Source of the DNA: Streptomyces sp. CB02058
GTDB lineage: Bacteria; Actinomycetota; Actinomycetes; Streptomycetales; Streptomycetaceae
Assembly: GCF_001905505.1 (NCBI RefSeq)
Contig: NZ_LIPG01000003.1
Coordinates: forward strand, 1,054,001-1,118,000
Direction: 5' to 3'
Length of the DNA stretch: 64,000 nt
Of this stretch, positions 1 to 8,090 are shown one piece after another. Position 1 is the first letter of the stretch. Each line of letters begins with the position of its first letter. A model generated the notes under the pieces. It was not told where the DNA came from, made no database searches, and saw only the letters and a program-made list of their open reading frames with translations. Position numbers and translations under genes: made by a program.

Positions 1-510
1 TGGACGCGCAGCGGTGACGGAGTGCGCACGAAGAACGGCAAGAAGCTCTCCCTCGTCGTCGGATGGTTCCCCGGCTACACCGCCAGCCAGAAGACCCTGG
101 AGCTGATCAAGGCACAGCTGGCCAAGACCGGTGTCGACCTGGAACTGCTCCAGCAGACGGGCCTCCAGATCCTCGACGGGCTCAAGAAGGAGAAGTACGA
201 CTTCTTCTGGACCAACGGCACCCAGGCGGACGGCGACGTCCTGCGCACCTCGTTCTCGGGCGCCCCGCCGAACTACTACCGGATCGACGACAGCACGCTG
301 GAGCCGCTGCTCCAGGAGCAGGTCGCGCTCGGTGACCCCGCCGCCCGCAACAAGGTCCTCGCCGACGCCCAGCGGCGCATCGTCGAACAGGTCGTGTACC
401 TCCCGGTGTTCGAGCAGACCACGGTGGTGGCCACAGCCAAGCAGGTGCACGGGCTGACGCTCGGCGCGGGCGCCGGCCTGAACCAGCTGACCGCCGTCTG
501 GCTGTCCTGA
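1..510 (+). CDS. ABC transporter substrate-binding protein, family 5 (C-terminal part)
   Basis: The reading frame is open from the first base of the window, so the start lies to the left and only about 169 C-terminal residues are seen. The segment resembles the C-terminal lobe of SBP_bac_5 (Opp/Dpp-type) binding proteins: a stretch of the type DFFWTNGTQADGDVLRTSF, then an EPLLQEQVALGDPAARNKV helix and the terminal QRRIVEQVVYLPVFEQ segment that is typical of the family. These lipoproteins capture peptides or related small molecules outside the membrane and pass them to an inner-membrane permease. The DppB-type permease at 3172-4140 is a likely partner, although four kilobases and three enzyme genes lie between. 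The family is clear; the substrate is unknown. Confidence 0.85.
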   Translation, partial: WTRSGDGVRTKNGKKLSLVVGWFPGYTASQKTLELIKAQLAKTGVDLELLQQTGLQILDGLKKEKYDFFWTNGTQADGDVLRTSFSGAPPNYYRIDDSTLEPLLQEQVALGDPAARNKVLADAQRRIVEQVVYLPVFEQTTVVATAKQVHGLTLGAGAGLNQLTAVWLS

Positions 511-542
511 ACCCCCTGTCCCGAGAAGGAGACGACACCGCC

Positions 543-938
543 ATGCCGGTGACACTCGACGCACGGACCCGTGCGCTGTTCGACGGCCGCAACTTCCCGG
601 TCATCTCCACGGTGAACGCGGACGGAAGCCCGCAGTCCTCGGTGGTGTGGGTCAAGCGGGACGGCGACGCACTGCTGTTCGTGGCCCCCGCGGCGGGCCT
701 CAGGGCCCGCAACCTGCGGCGCGATCCCCGTATCAGCGTCTCGGTCTTCGACGCGTCCAACCCGTACGAGTCCGCCGAGGTACGCGGCGTCGCGCACCTC
801 TCCGACGACGGCGTGCAGGAGCTGTCCGACGACCTGGCCCGCGCCTACCTGGGCGAGACCCACGCGCCGCCGGACGACAAGGCGCGCCTCGTCGTCCGTG
901 TCGTACCCGAGAAGGTCATCGCCTTTCCCCGGACCTGA
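543..938 (+). CDS. PPOX-class (split beta-barrel) F420/FMN-dependent oxidoreductase
   Basis: A 131-residue protein of the usual length for the actinobacterial PPOX-class, F420-dependent group. The N-terminal half has the diagnostic strand pattern PVISTVNADGSPQSSVVWV, followed by LFVAPAAGLRARNLRRDPR and ISVSVFDASNPYESAEVRG, which form the flavin/deazaflavin-binding split barrel. Such proteins reduce small substrates or act on flavins in the cytoplasm. A purine-rich ribosome site (GAGAAGGAG) precedes the ATG. It lies 32 bp after the binding-protein gene and 16 bp before the glycosyltransferase, so it is probably part of one operon. The choice between F420 and FMN as cofactor is inferred from family only. 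Confidence 0.85.
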   Translation: MPVTLDARTRALFDGRNFPVISTVNADGSPQSSVVWVKRDGDALLFVAPAAGLRARNLRRDPRISVSVFDASNPYESAEVRGVAHLSDDGVQELSDDLARAYLGETHAPPDDKARLVVRVVPEKVIAFPRT

Positions 939-954
939 AGCCAAGGAGGACACC

Positions 955-2139
955 ATGACCACCCGAGCGCTGATCATCGACATCCCGTCCAACGGCCACC
1001 TCTTCCCGAAGCTCGCCCTCGTCGCCGAACTGGCCCGGCGCGGACACCACATCACCTATGTGACGATCGAGGAGTTCGCCGACAAGGTGCGCGCCGCCGG
1101 AGCGGAGGTGCTGGTCTACGATTCGGTGAAGCCTCTGGAGAGCCTCGCCGGCGACAGCTCCATCACCCCGACCGAGGCCTTCTTCCGCGAGAACGTCGCC
1201 ATCCTGAAGGCCGTCGAGGCGCACTACGGAGACGAGCGCCCCGACCTCATCGCCTACGACGAAGCGGCCTTCCAGGCGGGGCGCGTGCTGCGCGCGGTGT
1301 GGGGGCTGCCCGCGGTGCATCTGGCACCGAGCGTCGTCTCCAACGAGCACTACTCGTACTTCGGCAGGATCTTCGCCCTCGCCCCCGACTTCGCCCTGAC
1401 CGATCCGGTGGAGGAGATCACCGCCCTTCTCGCCGAGTACGGCATCGCCGACCGGATCGGCGAGTTCCTCTGGACGAAGCGGGAGCCCGACGAACTCACC
1501 GTCGTCTTCGTGCCGAAGCAGTTCCAGCCCGCGCACGAGACCTTCGACGAGCGCTTCGTGTTCATCGGCCCCAGCCTGGGCGACCGGGGCTTCCTCGACG
1601 ACTGGCAGCCCCCCGCCGACGGGCTGCCGACCGTCCTCGTCTCGCTCGGCACCGTCAACAACCAGCACCTCGGCTTCTTCCGTACGGCGGTCGAGGCCTT
1701 CCGGGACCAGCCCCTGCACGCGGTGATCTCCGTGGGCAACGGACTGGACCCCGAGCAGCTCGCCCCGCTGCCGCCCAACGTCGAGGTCCACCGCTGGGTG
1801 CGCCACGTGAAGGTGCTCGAACACGCGGCGGCCTTCGTCACCCACGGCGGCACGGGAAGCCTCTCCGAGGCCCTCCACACCGGCACCCCGGTCGTGGTCG
1901 TGCCCCAGGGCGTGGACGTGCTGCCCTACGCCGAACGGGTCACGCAACTGGGAATCGGCACCGTCGTCGGGCCCGAGAACCTCAAGGCCGCGGACCTGCG
2001 CGAGGCGGTGCTCGCCGTCTCGCGCGACGAGGACGTGGCCCGGCGCGTGGAGGAACTGCGCAAGCACACGCACGAGTCGGGCGGACCCGCGCGTGCGGCC
2101 GACGAGATCGAGAACTACCTCAAGCGGGAAAAGCCATGA
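955..2139 (+). CDS. MGT-type glycosyltransferase (GT1, macrolide glycosyltransferase family)
   Basis: This 394-residue GT-B protein starts at an ATG six bases after AAGGAGG. The N-terminal SNGHLFPKLALVAELARRGH segment is the acceptor-domain glycine/histidine region, and HGGTGSLSEALHTGTPVVVVP starting at residue 297 is the nucleotide-sugar binding motif of the UDP/dTDP glycosyltransferases that decorate macrolides, polyketides or xenobiotics. It overlaps the following LLM gene by four bases (ATGA), so the two are translationally coupled. The dTDP-glucose genes at 4222-6278 could supply its donor, but they are on the opposite strand. In Streptomyces many members inactivate macrolides; whether this one makes or detoxifies a product cannot be told from sequence. 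Confidence 0.88.
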   Translation: MTTRALIIDIPSNGHLFPKLALVAELARRGHHITYVTIEEFADKVRAAGAEVLVYDSVKPLESLAGDSSITPTEAFFRENVAILKAVEAHYGDERPDLIAYDEAAFQAGRVLRAVWGLPAVHLAPSVVSNEHYSYFGRIFALAPDFALTDPVEEITALLAEYGIADRIGEFLWTKREPDELTVVFVPKQFQPAHETFDERFVFIGPSLGDRGFLDDWQPPADGLPTVLVSLGTVNNQHLGFFRTAVEAFRDQPLHAVISVGNGLDPEQLAPLPPNVEVHRWVRHVKVLEHAAAFVTHGGTGSLSEALHTGTPVVVVPQGVDVLPYAERVTQLGIGTVVGPENLKAADLREAVLAVSRDEDVARRVEELRKHTHESGGPARAADEIENYLKREKP

Positions 2140-3167
2140 AATTCCTTCTCCTTCCCCATCTGCCCGACCAGAACAAGCCCGACGCGCTCCAGCTGAAGGA
2201 GCTCGTCGACTACGCCCTGCTCGCCGAGGAATGGGGGTTCGACGCCTACGGGATCGGGGAACGCCACGACCGGCCCGCCGTGTCGTCCGCACCGCCCGTC
2301 CTCCTCAGCCACATCGCCGCGAAGACCTCCACCATCCGGCTCTTCACCGCGGTGACGACCCTGGGCATGCTGGACCCGCTGAGGGCGTTCGAGGACTACT
2401 CCACGCTCGACAACCTCTCCGGCGGACGCCTCGACCTCATCGTCGCCAAGGGCGCCTACCCGCGCTCCAGCAAGCTCTTCGGCGTCACCCGCGAGAACCA
2501 GTGGGACCTGCTCCAGGAGAACTACGAACTCTTCAGGCGCCTGTGGAACGAGGACGACGTCACCTGGAAGGGCCGGCTCGGCCGCTCCCTGGACCACGCC
2601 GAACCGCTCCCGCGCCCGTACCAGAAGAACATCCGCATCTGGCACGGCAGCGGCAGCAGCACCGGCTCGGCCGACTTCGCCGCACTCCACGGGGACCCGC
2701 TCTTCTCGTCCAACGGCAGCGGCCCGATCGAGCGCTACGCCAAGCTGATCCACCACTACCGGGAACGCTTCGAGGCACACGGGCACGACCCCCGCCGGGC
2801 CCTGGTCGGCGCCGGCACCGCCGGATACTTCGGCGCGCGCACGTCGCAGGAGGCCGTCGCGAAATACCGGCCGGTCTTCGAGGCGCGCCTCGCCGTCAAC
2901 CGCGCCTTCGACGGCGCGTCCATCACGTACGACACGGTGGAGGAGTGGATCGAGCACAGCTCGGTCCTCGTCGGCAGCCCACAGCAGATCATCGAGAAGA
3001 TCCTCGGCCAGCACCAGCAGTTCGGCCACGAGCTCCTCCATGTGCACGTCGACGGCGAGGTGCTCGACCGCGCCGACTACGACGCCACCCTGGAGCTCTT
3101 CTTCGACAAGATCGCCCCGGTGCTCCGCCGCGAGCTCCCGAGCCGCCCACTGGACGGGAGCAGCTGA
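2136..3167 (+). CDS. LLM class flavin-dependent oxidoreductase
   Basis: A 343-residue luciferase-like monooxygenase. The N-terminal strand MKFLLLPHLPDQ is followed by LAEEWGFDAYGIGERHD, then TLDNLSGGRLDLIVAKGAYP, the typical flavin/phosphate-binding region of bacterial-luciferase-fold monooxygenases, and a C-terminal VGSPQQIIEKI segment that is very common in the family. These cytoplasmic enzymes use reduced FMN or F420 supplied by a separate reductase. The ATG overlaps the stop of the glycosyltransferase. The sequence does not indicate a substrate. The PPOX-fold protein two genes upstream suggests F420 or FMN chemistry shared within this operon. Confidence 0.87.
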   Translation: MKFLLLPHLPDQNKPDALQLKELVDYALLAEEWGFDAYGIGERHDRPAVSSAPPVLLSHIAAKTSTIRLFTAVTTLGMLDPLRAFEDYSTLDNLSGGRLDLIVAKGAYPRSSKLFGVTRENQWDLLQENYELFRRLWNEDDVTWKGRLGRSLDHAEPLPRPYQKNIRIWHGSGSSTGSADFAALHGDPLFSSNGSGPIERYAKLIHHYRERFEAHGHDPRRALVGAGTAGYFGARTSQEAVAKYRPVFEARLAVNRAFDGASITYDTVEEWIEHSSVLVGSPQQIIEKILGQHQQFGHELLHVHVDGEVLDRADYDATLELFFDKIAPVLRRELPSRPLDGSS

Positions 3168-3171
3168 AGCG

Positions 3172-4140
3172 ATGGCGCGCTATCTGCTGGCACGGGCCGG
3201 ACAGGCGGGCTTCGTGATCTGGGCCGCGTACACCATCTCCTTCGCGGTGCTGTTCGCCCTGCCCAGCGATCCGGTGGCGGTCATGGCCGGCCCCAACTCC
3301 AGCCTCACCCCGGAACAGCTCGACGCGATGCGCGCCGACCTCGGCTTCGACCGCCCCGTCGCCGAGCAGTACGTCACCCGGCTCGGCGCCATCCTGCGGG
3401 GTGACCTCGGCCAGTCCATCCAGAGCCGGGAGGAGGTCTCCCACCTCATCGGGCAGGCCCTGCCCCAGACCGCGCAGATCACCGCCGCCGGTCTGGGGCT
3501 CGGCGTCCTGCTGGGCACCGTACTCGCGGTGGGGGCGTCCCTGACCGGGTGGAGGTGGCTGCGGCAGACGCTCATGAGCCTGCCGCCGCTCGGCGTCTCC
3601 CTGCCGTCGTACTGGGTGGGACTCCTGCTTCTGCAGCAGTTCTCGTTCCGGTGGCACGTCTTCCCCGCGATCGGCAACGAGGGGATCGGGAGCATCGTCC
3701 TGCCCGCCGTCACGCTTGCGCTCCCCGCCGGAGCGCTCGTCGCCCAGCTGCTGGGCAAGAGCCTGGAGTCGGAACTGCGGGCCGGCTATGTCGACACGGC
3801 TCGGGCGAAGGGCCTGAGCCGGACCGCCGTCCATGTGGGGCACGCCCTGCGCAACGCGGTGCTGCCCACGCTGACGATGGTCGGGCTGCTCGTGGGCGGG
3901 ATGCTCTCCGGATCGGTGGTCGTCGAGACCGTGTTCTCCCGCGACGGGCTCGGCCGGCTCACCACCCAGGCCGTCAGCGGCCAGGACCTCCCGCTGGTCC
4001 AGGCGCTGGTGCTGCTCGGGGCCACCGTCTTCGCCGTGGTGAACCTCCTGGTCGACCTGCTGTACCCGGTGGTCGACCCGCGCATCACGAGGGAGGACCG
4101 GCGGTCCCGGGCACCGGTCGTCGCCGGAGCCCCCGGCTGA
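3172..4140 (+). CDS. ABC transporter permease, DppB/OppB type
   Basis: A 322-residue inner-membrane protein. A first transmembrane helix near residues 10-30 is followed by the periplasmic loop SLTPEQLDAMRADLGFDRP and QYVTRLGAILRGDLGQS, both diagnostic of OppB/DppB permeases, then five further hydrophobic helices. The EAA-type loop for the ATPase contact is TARAKGLSRTAVHVGHALRNA around residues 207-227. Its start is four bases after the stop of the LLM gene. No OppC-type permease or ATPase follows, because a terminator-like hairpin and convergent genes come next; the missing components are presumably left of the window. It is probably the partner of the binding protein at 1-510. Confidence 0.9.
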   Translation: MARYLLARAGQAGFVIWAAYTISFAVLFALPSDPVAVMAGPNSSLTPEQLDAMRADLGFDRPVAEQYVTRLGAILRGDLGQSIQSREEVSHLIGQALPQTAQITAAGLGLGVLLGTVLAVGASLTGWRWLRQTLMSLPPLGVSLPSYWVGLLLLQQFSFRWHVFPAIGNEGIGSIVLPAVTLALPAGALVAQLLGKSLESELRAGYVDTARAKGLSRTAVHVGHALRNAVLPTLTMVGLLVGGMLSGSVVVETVFSRDGLGRLTTQAVSGQDLPLVQALVLLGATVFAVVNLLVDLLYPVVDPRITREDRRSRAPVVAGAPG

Positions 4141-4189
4141 GGCCCGCGGCCGGCCCCCGTCCACCTGCGGCGGGGGCCCGCGGCGGGCC
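4141..4189. terminator. Stem-loop between convergent genes
   Basis: Nested inverted repeats follow the permease stop directly: outer arms GGCCCGC/GCGGGCC and inner arms GGCCCCCG/CGGGGGCC, all GC. It sits between the plus-strand permease and the minus-strand rfbB gene. It probably works in both directions as a factor-independent terminator without a long U-tract, as is usual in Streptomyces. Confidence 0.55.
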
Positions 4190-4221
4190 TCGGCGGTTTC
4201 TTGGCTCGGAGACTCCCGCTC

Positions 4222-5214
4222 TCAGCGGCTCCCGGCCGTCGCCCGTGCCTTCAGCGGCTCCCACCAGCCACGGTTCGCGCGGTACCAGGCGACGGTCCGG
4301 GCCAGCGCCTCGTCGAAGGCCACCTCGGGTGCGTACCCCAGCTCGTCCCGGATCCTCGTCCAGTCCACCGAGTAGCGCCGGTCGTGCCCCTTGCGGTCCT
4401 CCACATGCTCCACCTGGTCCCAGCCGGCCCCGCAGGCGGCGAGCAGCCGGCCGGTCAGATCCTTGTTGGTGAGCTCCGTGCCGCCGCCGATGTTGTAGAT
4501 CCCGCCCGGCCTGCCCAGGGTGCGCACCAGCTCGATACCGCGCACGTGGTCGTCGATGTGCAGCCAGTCCCGGACGTGGAGCCCGTCCCCGTAGAGCGGC
4601 ACCCGCTTCCCGTCGAGGAGGTTGGTGATGAAGAGCGGGATGAGCTTCTCGGGATAGTGGTGGTGGCCGTAGTTGTTGGAGCACCTGGTCACCCGGACAT
4701 CGAGCCCGTGCGTGCGGTGGAAGGCCATCACGAGGAGCTCGGCGGACGCCTTGGACGCCGCGTAGGGAGAGTTCGGCCGGAGCGGGTCGTCCTCCGGCCA
4801 CGAGCCCTCGGCCAGTGATCCGTACACCTCGTCGGTCGAGATGTGGACGAAGGTCTTCAGCCCGCCCCGGAGCGCCGCGTCCAGGAGTGTCTGGGTCCCC
4901 AGGACGTTCGTGGCGACGAACTCGCCCGCGGACTCTATGGACCGGTCCACATGGGACTCGGCCGCGAAGTGGACCACCTCGTCGTGCTCCGCGACCAGCG
5001 GGTCCACGAGTGCGCCGTCCCTGATGTCCCCCCGGACGAAGCGGAAGCCCGGGTGGGCGCGGACCGGTGCCAGATTGGCGAGGTTTCCCGCGTACGTGAG
5101 CGCGTCGAGCACGGTGACCTCGACGCCGGGGGGCCCGTCGGGGCCGAGGAGGGTGCGCACATGGTGGGAGCCGATGAAGCCGGCGCCGCCCGTCACAAGG
5201 ATTCTGGTCGTCAT
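4222..5214 (-). CDS. rfbB: dTDP-glucose 4,6-dehydratase
   Basis: This 330-residue short-chain dehydrogenase family enzyme converts dTDP-glucose to dTDP-4-keto-6-deoxyglucose, the committed step to 6-deoxysugars. The NAD-binding motif GGAGFIG is at residues 9-15, the catalytic STDEVYG (T127, D128, E129) follows, and the YxxxK pair is Y151/K155 within SPYAASKAS. RCSNNYGHHHYPEKLIPLFI and the RDWLHIDDH segment are family hallmarks. The ATG at 5214 overlaps the stop codon of rfbA by four bases. Only the first two steps are encoded; no epimerase or ketoreductase (rfbC/rfbD) lies nearby, so the final sugar cannot be predicted. Confidence 0.95.
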   Translation of the reverse strand: MTTRILVTGGAGFIGSHHVRTLLGPDGPPGVEVTVLDALTYAGNLANLAPVRAHPGFRFVRGDIRDGALVDPLVAEHDEVVHFAAESHVDRSIESAGEFVATNVLGTQTLLDAALRGGLKTFVHISTDEVYGSLAEGSWPEDDPLRPNSPYAASKASAELLVMAFHRTHGLDVRVTRCSNNYGHHHYPEKLIPLFITNLLDGKRVPLYGDGLHVRDWLHIDDHVRGIELVRTLGRPGGIYNIGGGTELTNKDLTGRLLAACGAGWDQVEHVEDRKGHDRRYSVDWTRIRDELGYAPEVAFDEALARTVAWYRANRGWWEPLKARATAGSR

Positions 5215-6278
5215 GAGGAGATCTGCACCTTGCTGTAGTCGCCGAGCACCAGCCGGTGGGCGGCGCGGACTCTCGGGGCCGGAGTCACCTCGACCGACCG
5301 GCCCACCAGGGACGCCTCGACACGGTGGACACCCCTGATCGAGGAATCGGCCAGGATGATCGAGAACTCGATCTCGCTGTCCTCGATATGGCAGTTCTCG
5401 GACACGGAGGTGAAGGGGCCGAGGTAGGAGTCGACCACGACGGTACCCGCGCCGATCACGGCGGGGCCGACGATCCGGGACCCGCGCACCACGGCCCCGG
5501 CCTCGATCCGCACCCGCCCGATGATCTGTGTCGCCTCGTCCGTCAGGCCTTCGTTGCCGGGCACCAGGGTCTCCAGCACGGTGCGGTTGGCCTCCAGCAT
5601 GTCCGCGACGTTGCCGGTGTCCTTCCAGTAGCCCGTGATCGTCGTGGACCGGACGCGCAGCTGCTCGTCGATCAGCCACTGGATGGCGTCGGTGATCTCC
5701 AGCTCGCCGCGCCACGAGGGCTTCACGGCCCGGACGGCACGGTGGATCACCGGAGTGAAGAGGTACACGCCGACGAGCGCCAGATCGCTCCGGGGCTGCC
5801 GGGGCTTCTCCTCCAGCTTCACCACCTTCCCCGACGCGTCGAGCTCGGCCACACCGAAGGCGGAGGGATCGGGGACCCGGGTGAGGAGCACCTGGGCGTC
5901 GGGACGGTCCTCGCGGAACTGGTCCACGAGATCCGAGATCCCGCCGATGATGAAGTTGTCGCCCAGATACATCAGGAAATCGTCGTCGCCGAGGAATTCC
6001 TGCGCGATGAGAACGGCGTGGGCGAGGCCCAGCGGGGCTTCCTGCCTGATGTACGTGACGTCCAGTCCGAAGCGGGAACCGTCCCCGACCGCCCGCTCGA
6101 TCTCGTCGGCGGTCTCACCCACGATGATGCCGACCTCGGTGATTCCCGTTTCCGCGATGGCTTCGAGTCCGTAGAAGAGAACGGGCTTGTTGGCGACCGG
6201 GACGAGCTGTTTCGCCGATGTATGGGTGATCGGACGCAGTCGGGTGCCGGAACCACCGGCGAGTACCAATGATTTCAT
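5211..6278 (-). CDS. rfbA: Glucose-1-phosphate thymidylyltransferase, long (StrD-like) form
   Basis: A 355-residue nucleotidyltransferase making dTDP-glucose from glucose-1-phosphate and dTTP. The signature LAGGSGTRLRP is at residues 6-16, with SAKQLVPVANKP after it. Length is about 60 residues more than the short RmlA; the extra C-terminal part (IIGRVRIEAGAVVRGSRIVGPAVIG...) shows hexapeptide-type left-handed beta-helix repeats, as in the long RmlA/StrD group found in antibiotic-sugar and some archaeal pathways. The start was set at the ATG that begins MKSLVLAGG, because the upstream in-frame ATG adds a non-family leader. It is coupled with rfbB. The glycosyltransferase at 955-2139 is a candidate consumer. 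Confidence 0.94.
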   Translation of the reverse strand: MKSLVLAGGSGTRLRPITHTSAKQLVPVANKPVLFYGLEAIAETGITEVGIIVGETADEIERAVGDGSRFGLDVTYIRQEAPLGLAHAVLIAQEFLGDDDFLMYLGDNFIIGGISDLVDQFREDRPDAQVLLTRVPDPSAFGVAELDASGKVVKLEEKPRQPRSDLALVGVYLFTPVIHRAVRAVKPSWRGELEITDAIQWLIDEQLRVRSTTITGYWKDTGNVADMLEANRTVLETLVPGNEGLTDEATQIIGRVRIEAGAVVRGSRIVGPAVIGAGTVVVDSYLGPFTSVSENCHIEDSEIEFSIILADSSIRGVHRVEASLVGRSVEVTPAPRVRAAHRLVLGDYSKVQISS

Positions 6279-6369
6279 GGTCCCATGCTTCACCGGCAGG
6301 ACTCGGGCGCCTCCCCTGAGCATCCTTTCCGGAACCCCTAAGAATGGCGCCGGGCAAGCATACGAACGA

Positions 6370-6400
6370 GTCCCCTCCCGCGACTGGCGCGAGAGGGGAC
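6370..6400 (-). terminator. Terminator of the FMN reductase gene
   Basis: Thirteen-base arms GTCCCCTCCCGCG and CGCGAGAGGGGAC, with one mismatch and a 5-base loop, lie about 40 bp downstream of the minus-strand reductase stop and upstream of rfbA. It separates the two minus-strand transcripts. Confidence 0.6.
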
Positions 6401-6437
6401 GGTCATTCCGCGACGGCGGAATACAGGCGGTCCGCCG

Positions 6438-6995
6438 TTATCCGCGTACGGCCTTCAGTGCGGTCGCCCAGGTCTCCAGCTGGTCGAGAACCCGGCCGAG
6501 CTCGTCCTCACGGGTCTCCGAAGGGGAGAACGAGGGGTAGCTCGGGAAGTCGACCGAGACCGGAAGCGGAAGCTGCGCCTGCACGGTGGCGATCTGCAGC
6601 TCCGACGCGATCTGGCGCAGGTGCTCCACGGCGCGCACGCCGCCCGCGGCACCGATGCTCACGAAGCCGGCGGCCTTGTTGTTCCACTCTCCGTAGATGT
6701 AGTCCAGCGCGTTCTTCAGCGCGGCGGGCGCACTGTGGTTGTACTCGGGCGTGACGAAGACGAAGCCGTCGAACTCGCCGATCTTCGCGGCCCAGCGCTT
6801 GGTGTGCGCGTTCTCGTACTTCCCGTACTGCGGCGGAAGCGCCTCGTCGTAAGCCGGCAGGTCGAAGTCGGAGAGGTCGACCAGCTCGTAGTCGGCCTCC
6901 AGACGCTTGGACGCGACGGTGTGCACCCACTCGGCCACCTCGCGGGTGACGCGACCCGGGCGGACGCTTCCTACGATCACGGCAATTCTGGGCAT
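6438..6995 (-). CDS. NADPH-dependent FMN reductase (flavodoxin fold)
   Basis: A 185-residue NAD(P)H-dependent FMN reductase-family protein. The N-terminal MPRIAVIVGSVRPGR loop binds the FMN phosphate and VFVTPEYNHSAPAALKNALDY is the family signature near the flavin. It would supply reduced FMN in the cytoplasm. The start is the ATG of MPRIAV, behind GAGGGAAG. The gene lies beside an IclR regulator and an operon with an SsuD-like monooxygenase, which needs exactly such a reductase, though the reductase has its own operator-like promoter (7015-7067) and terminator. Azoreductase or quinone reductase activity is an alternative role. Confidence 0.88.
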   Translation of the reverse strand: MPRIAVIVGSVRPGRVTREVAEWVHTVASKRLEADYELVDLSDFDLPAYDEALPPQYGKYENAHTKRWAAKIGEFDGFVFVTPEYNHSAPAALKNALDYIYGEWNNKAAGFVSIGAAGGVRAVEHLRQIASELQIATVQAQLPLPVSVDFPSYPSFSPSETREDELGRVLDQLETWATALKAVRG

Positions 6996-7014
6996 GGCTG
7001 CTTCCCTCATCCAG

Positions 7015-7067
7015 TGAGTTGATGTATCAACTCAAGGGTGTGGGGCCCGAGGTGATACGTCAACTCA
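7015..7067. promoter_or_regulatory. Two operator-like palindromes upstream of the FMN reductase
   Basis: A perfect palindrome TGAGTTGATGTATCAACTCA (7015-7034; 9-bp arms) lies 20 bp before the reductase start, and a second copy, GGTGATACGTCAACTCA (7051-7067), lies in the opposite orientation 17 bp further on. The TTGATGTATCAA core resembles sites bound by MarR-family repressors. No MarR gene is in the window, so the binder is unknown. Confidence 0.6.
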
Positions 7068-7130
7068 CTTCGGGATCTGTTCACGGGATCGAAGTGATCC
7101 GGCGTCTGTGAACGCCAACGGCGCACCCCC

Positions 7131-7940
7131 TCACCACCGTTCGGGATGGCCGGGGACCAGCAGGGGGCGGAGGCGATGGGCACTCTCCTGCACCAGTCGC
7201 GCGACCGACGCCGTCCTTGCGGCGGCGCCACGCGTCCAGGTGGTGCCGACGCCGAGGGCGAGGTAACTGCCCCCGTCCTGATGGAGGATCGGTACGGCCA
7301 CGGTCAGCTGCAGCGGGTAGAGCTCCCGGTCCGAGAGCGCGTAGCCGCGCTGCCGGGTGGCTTCCAGTTCGGCCCGCAGCGCCTCGGTCGTGGTGATCGT
7401 GCGGTCGGTGAACCGCTCGAACGGGGCGAGCGATTCGAGGTCCGCCTCCTGTCCCGCCGGCCAGGCCAGGAGGGTCTTGCCGAACGCGGAGGCGTGCAGG
7501 GGGACGGAGTTGGCGACCGGAGCCCCCGGATCGTCCGGCTCCGCACCGTCGGCGGACAGGTCGCTGACCACCAAGGTCTCGTTCCCGTCGCGCAGGGCCA
7601 GGACCGCCGACCCGGACGTCTCGCCGGCGAGCCTGCACAACTCGGGCCGCGCGAGGTCGAACCGCCTCTGGTGGAACAGCACGCGGTTGAGCCCGGCTAT
7701 CGCGCTGCCCAGGCGGTACCTGCGGGTGGTGGCGTCCTGTTCGAGGAATCCGGCGCGCTCCATCGCCCGGACCATCCGGTAGACGCTGCTGACGTTCAGA
7801 TCGAGGCTGCGGGCGATGTCGGACACGCCGACGGGGCCCGGAGCGGTCTTCAGGCACTGGAGCACCTCGAAGGCCCGCTCCACCGTCTGGGCGCCCGCCG
7901 GGCGGGTCTGCCGGGGGTCCGGTGCGTCCTGGCGTGCCAT
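7131..7940 (-). CDS. IclR family transcriptional regulator
   Basis: A 269-residue regulator. The N-terminal winged helix-turn-helix is at about residues 20-80 (GVSDIARSLDLNVSSVYRMV within it), followed by the IclR effector domain with SVPLHASAFGKTLLAW and the RGYALSDREL... and VAVPILHQDG segments typical of the family. IclR proteins sense small organic acids or aromatic metabolites and control adjacent catabolic genes. It is transcribed away from the 8091-12623 operon, a classic arrangement for a regulator and its target. The signal is unknown. A small inverted repeat in the divergent intergenic region (8035-8051) may be its operator. Confidence 0.9.
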   Translation of the reverse strand: MARQDAPDPRQTRPAGAQTVERAFEVLQCLKTAPGPVGVSDIARSLDLNVSSVYRMVRAMERAGFLEQDATTRRYRLGSAIAGLNRVLFHQRRFDLARPELCRLAGETSGSAVLALRDGNETLVVSDLSADGAEPDDPGAPVANSVPLHASAFGKTLLAWPAGQEADLESLAPFERFTDRTITTTEALRAELEATRQRGYALSDRELYPLQLTVAVPILHQDGGSYLALGVGTTWTRGAAARTASVARLVQESAHRLRPLLVPGHPERW

Positions 7941-8034
7941 GCGAAGTCCTGTCCCTTCGGCCGTCCCCGGTTGCCAGGGACGGGAGTCGGCGGTTCTGCG
8001 CTCCCGATTCCATCATGGCGAAGGTTGCCGCAAT

Positions 8035-8051
8035 GTGAAATGTGCCTTCAC
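8035..8051. promoter_or_regulatory. Inverted repeat in the iclR/GMC divergent region
   Basis: GTGAA-N7-TTCAC lies 40 bp upstream of the chosen GMC oxidoreductase ATG and 95 bp upstream of the IclR start. Position and size would suit an IclR operator. The arms are short, so this is only a candidate. Confidence 0.35.
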
Positions 8052-8090
8052 TATTTGACAAGCTCTCCGGAGCTGGCTCAGCCTGCAGTC

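Noticed and set aside
1..6278. Claim of a natural-product biosynthetic gene cluster
   Set aside because: A glycosyltransferase and rfbAB are present, but no polyketide synthase, NRPS or other core scaffold enzyme is in the window.
8055..8060. TTGACA as a -35 promoter element before the GMC gene
   Set aside because: No acceptable -10 hexamer at 16-18 bp spacing, so it cannot be called a promoter with confidence.
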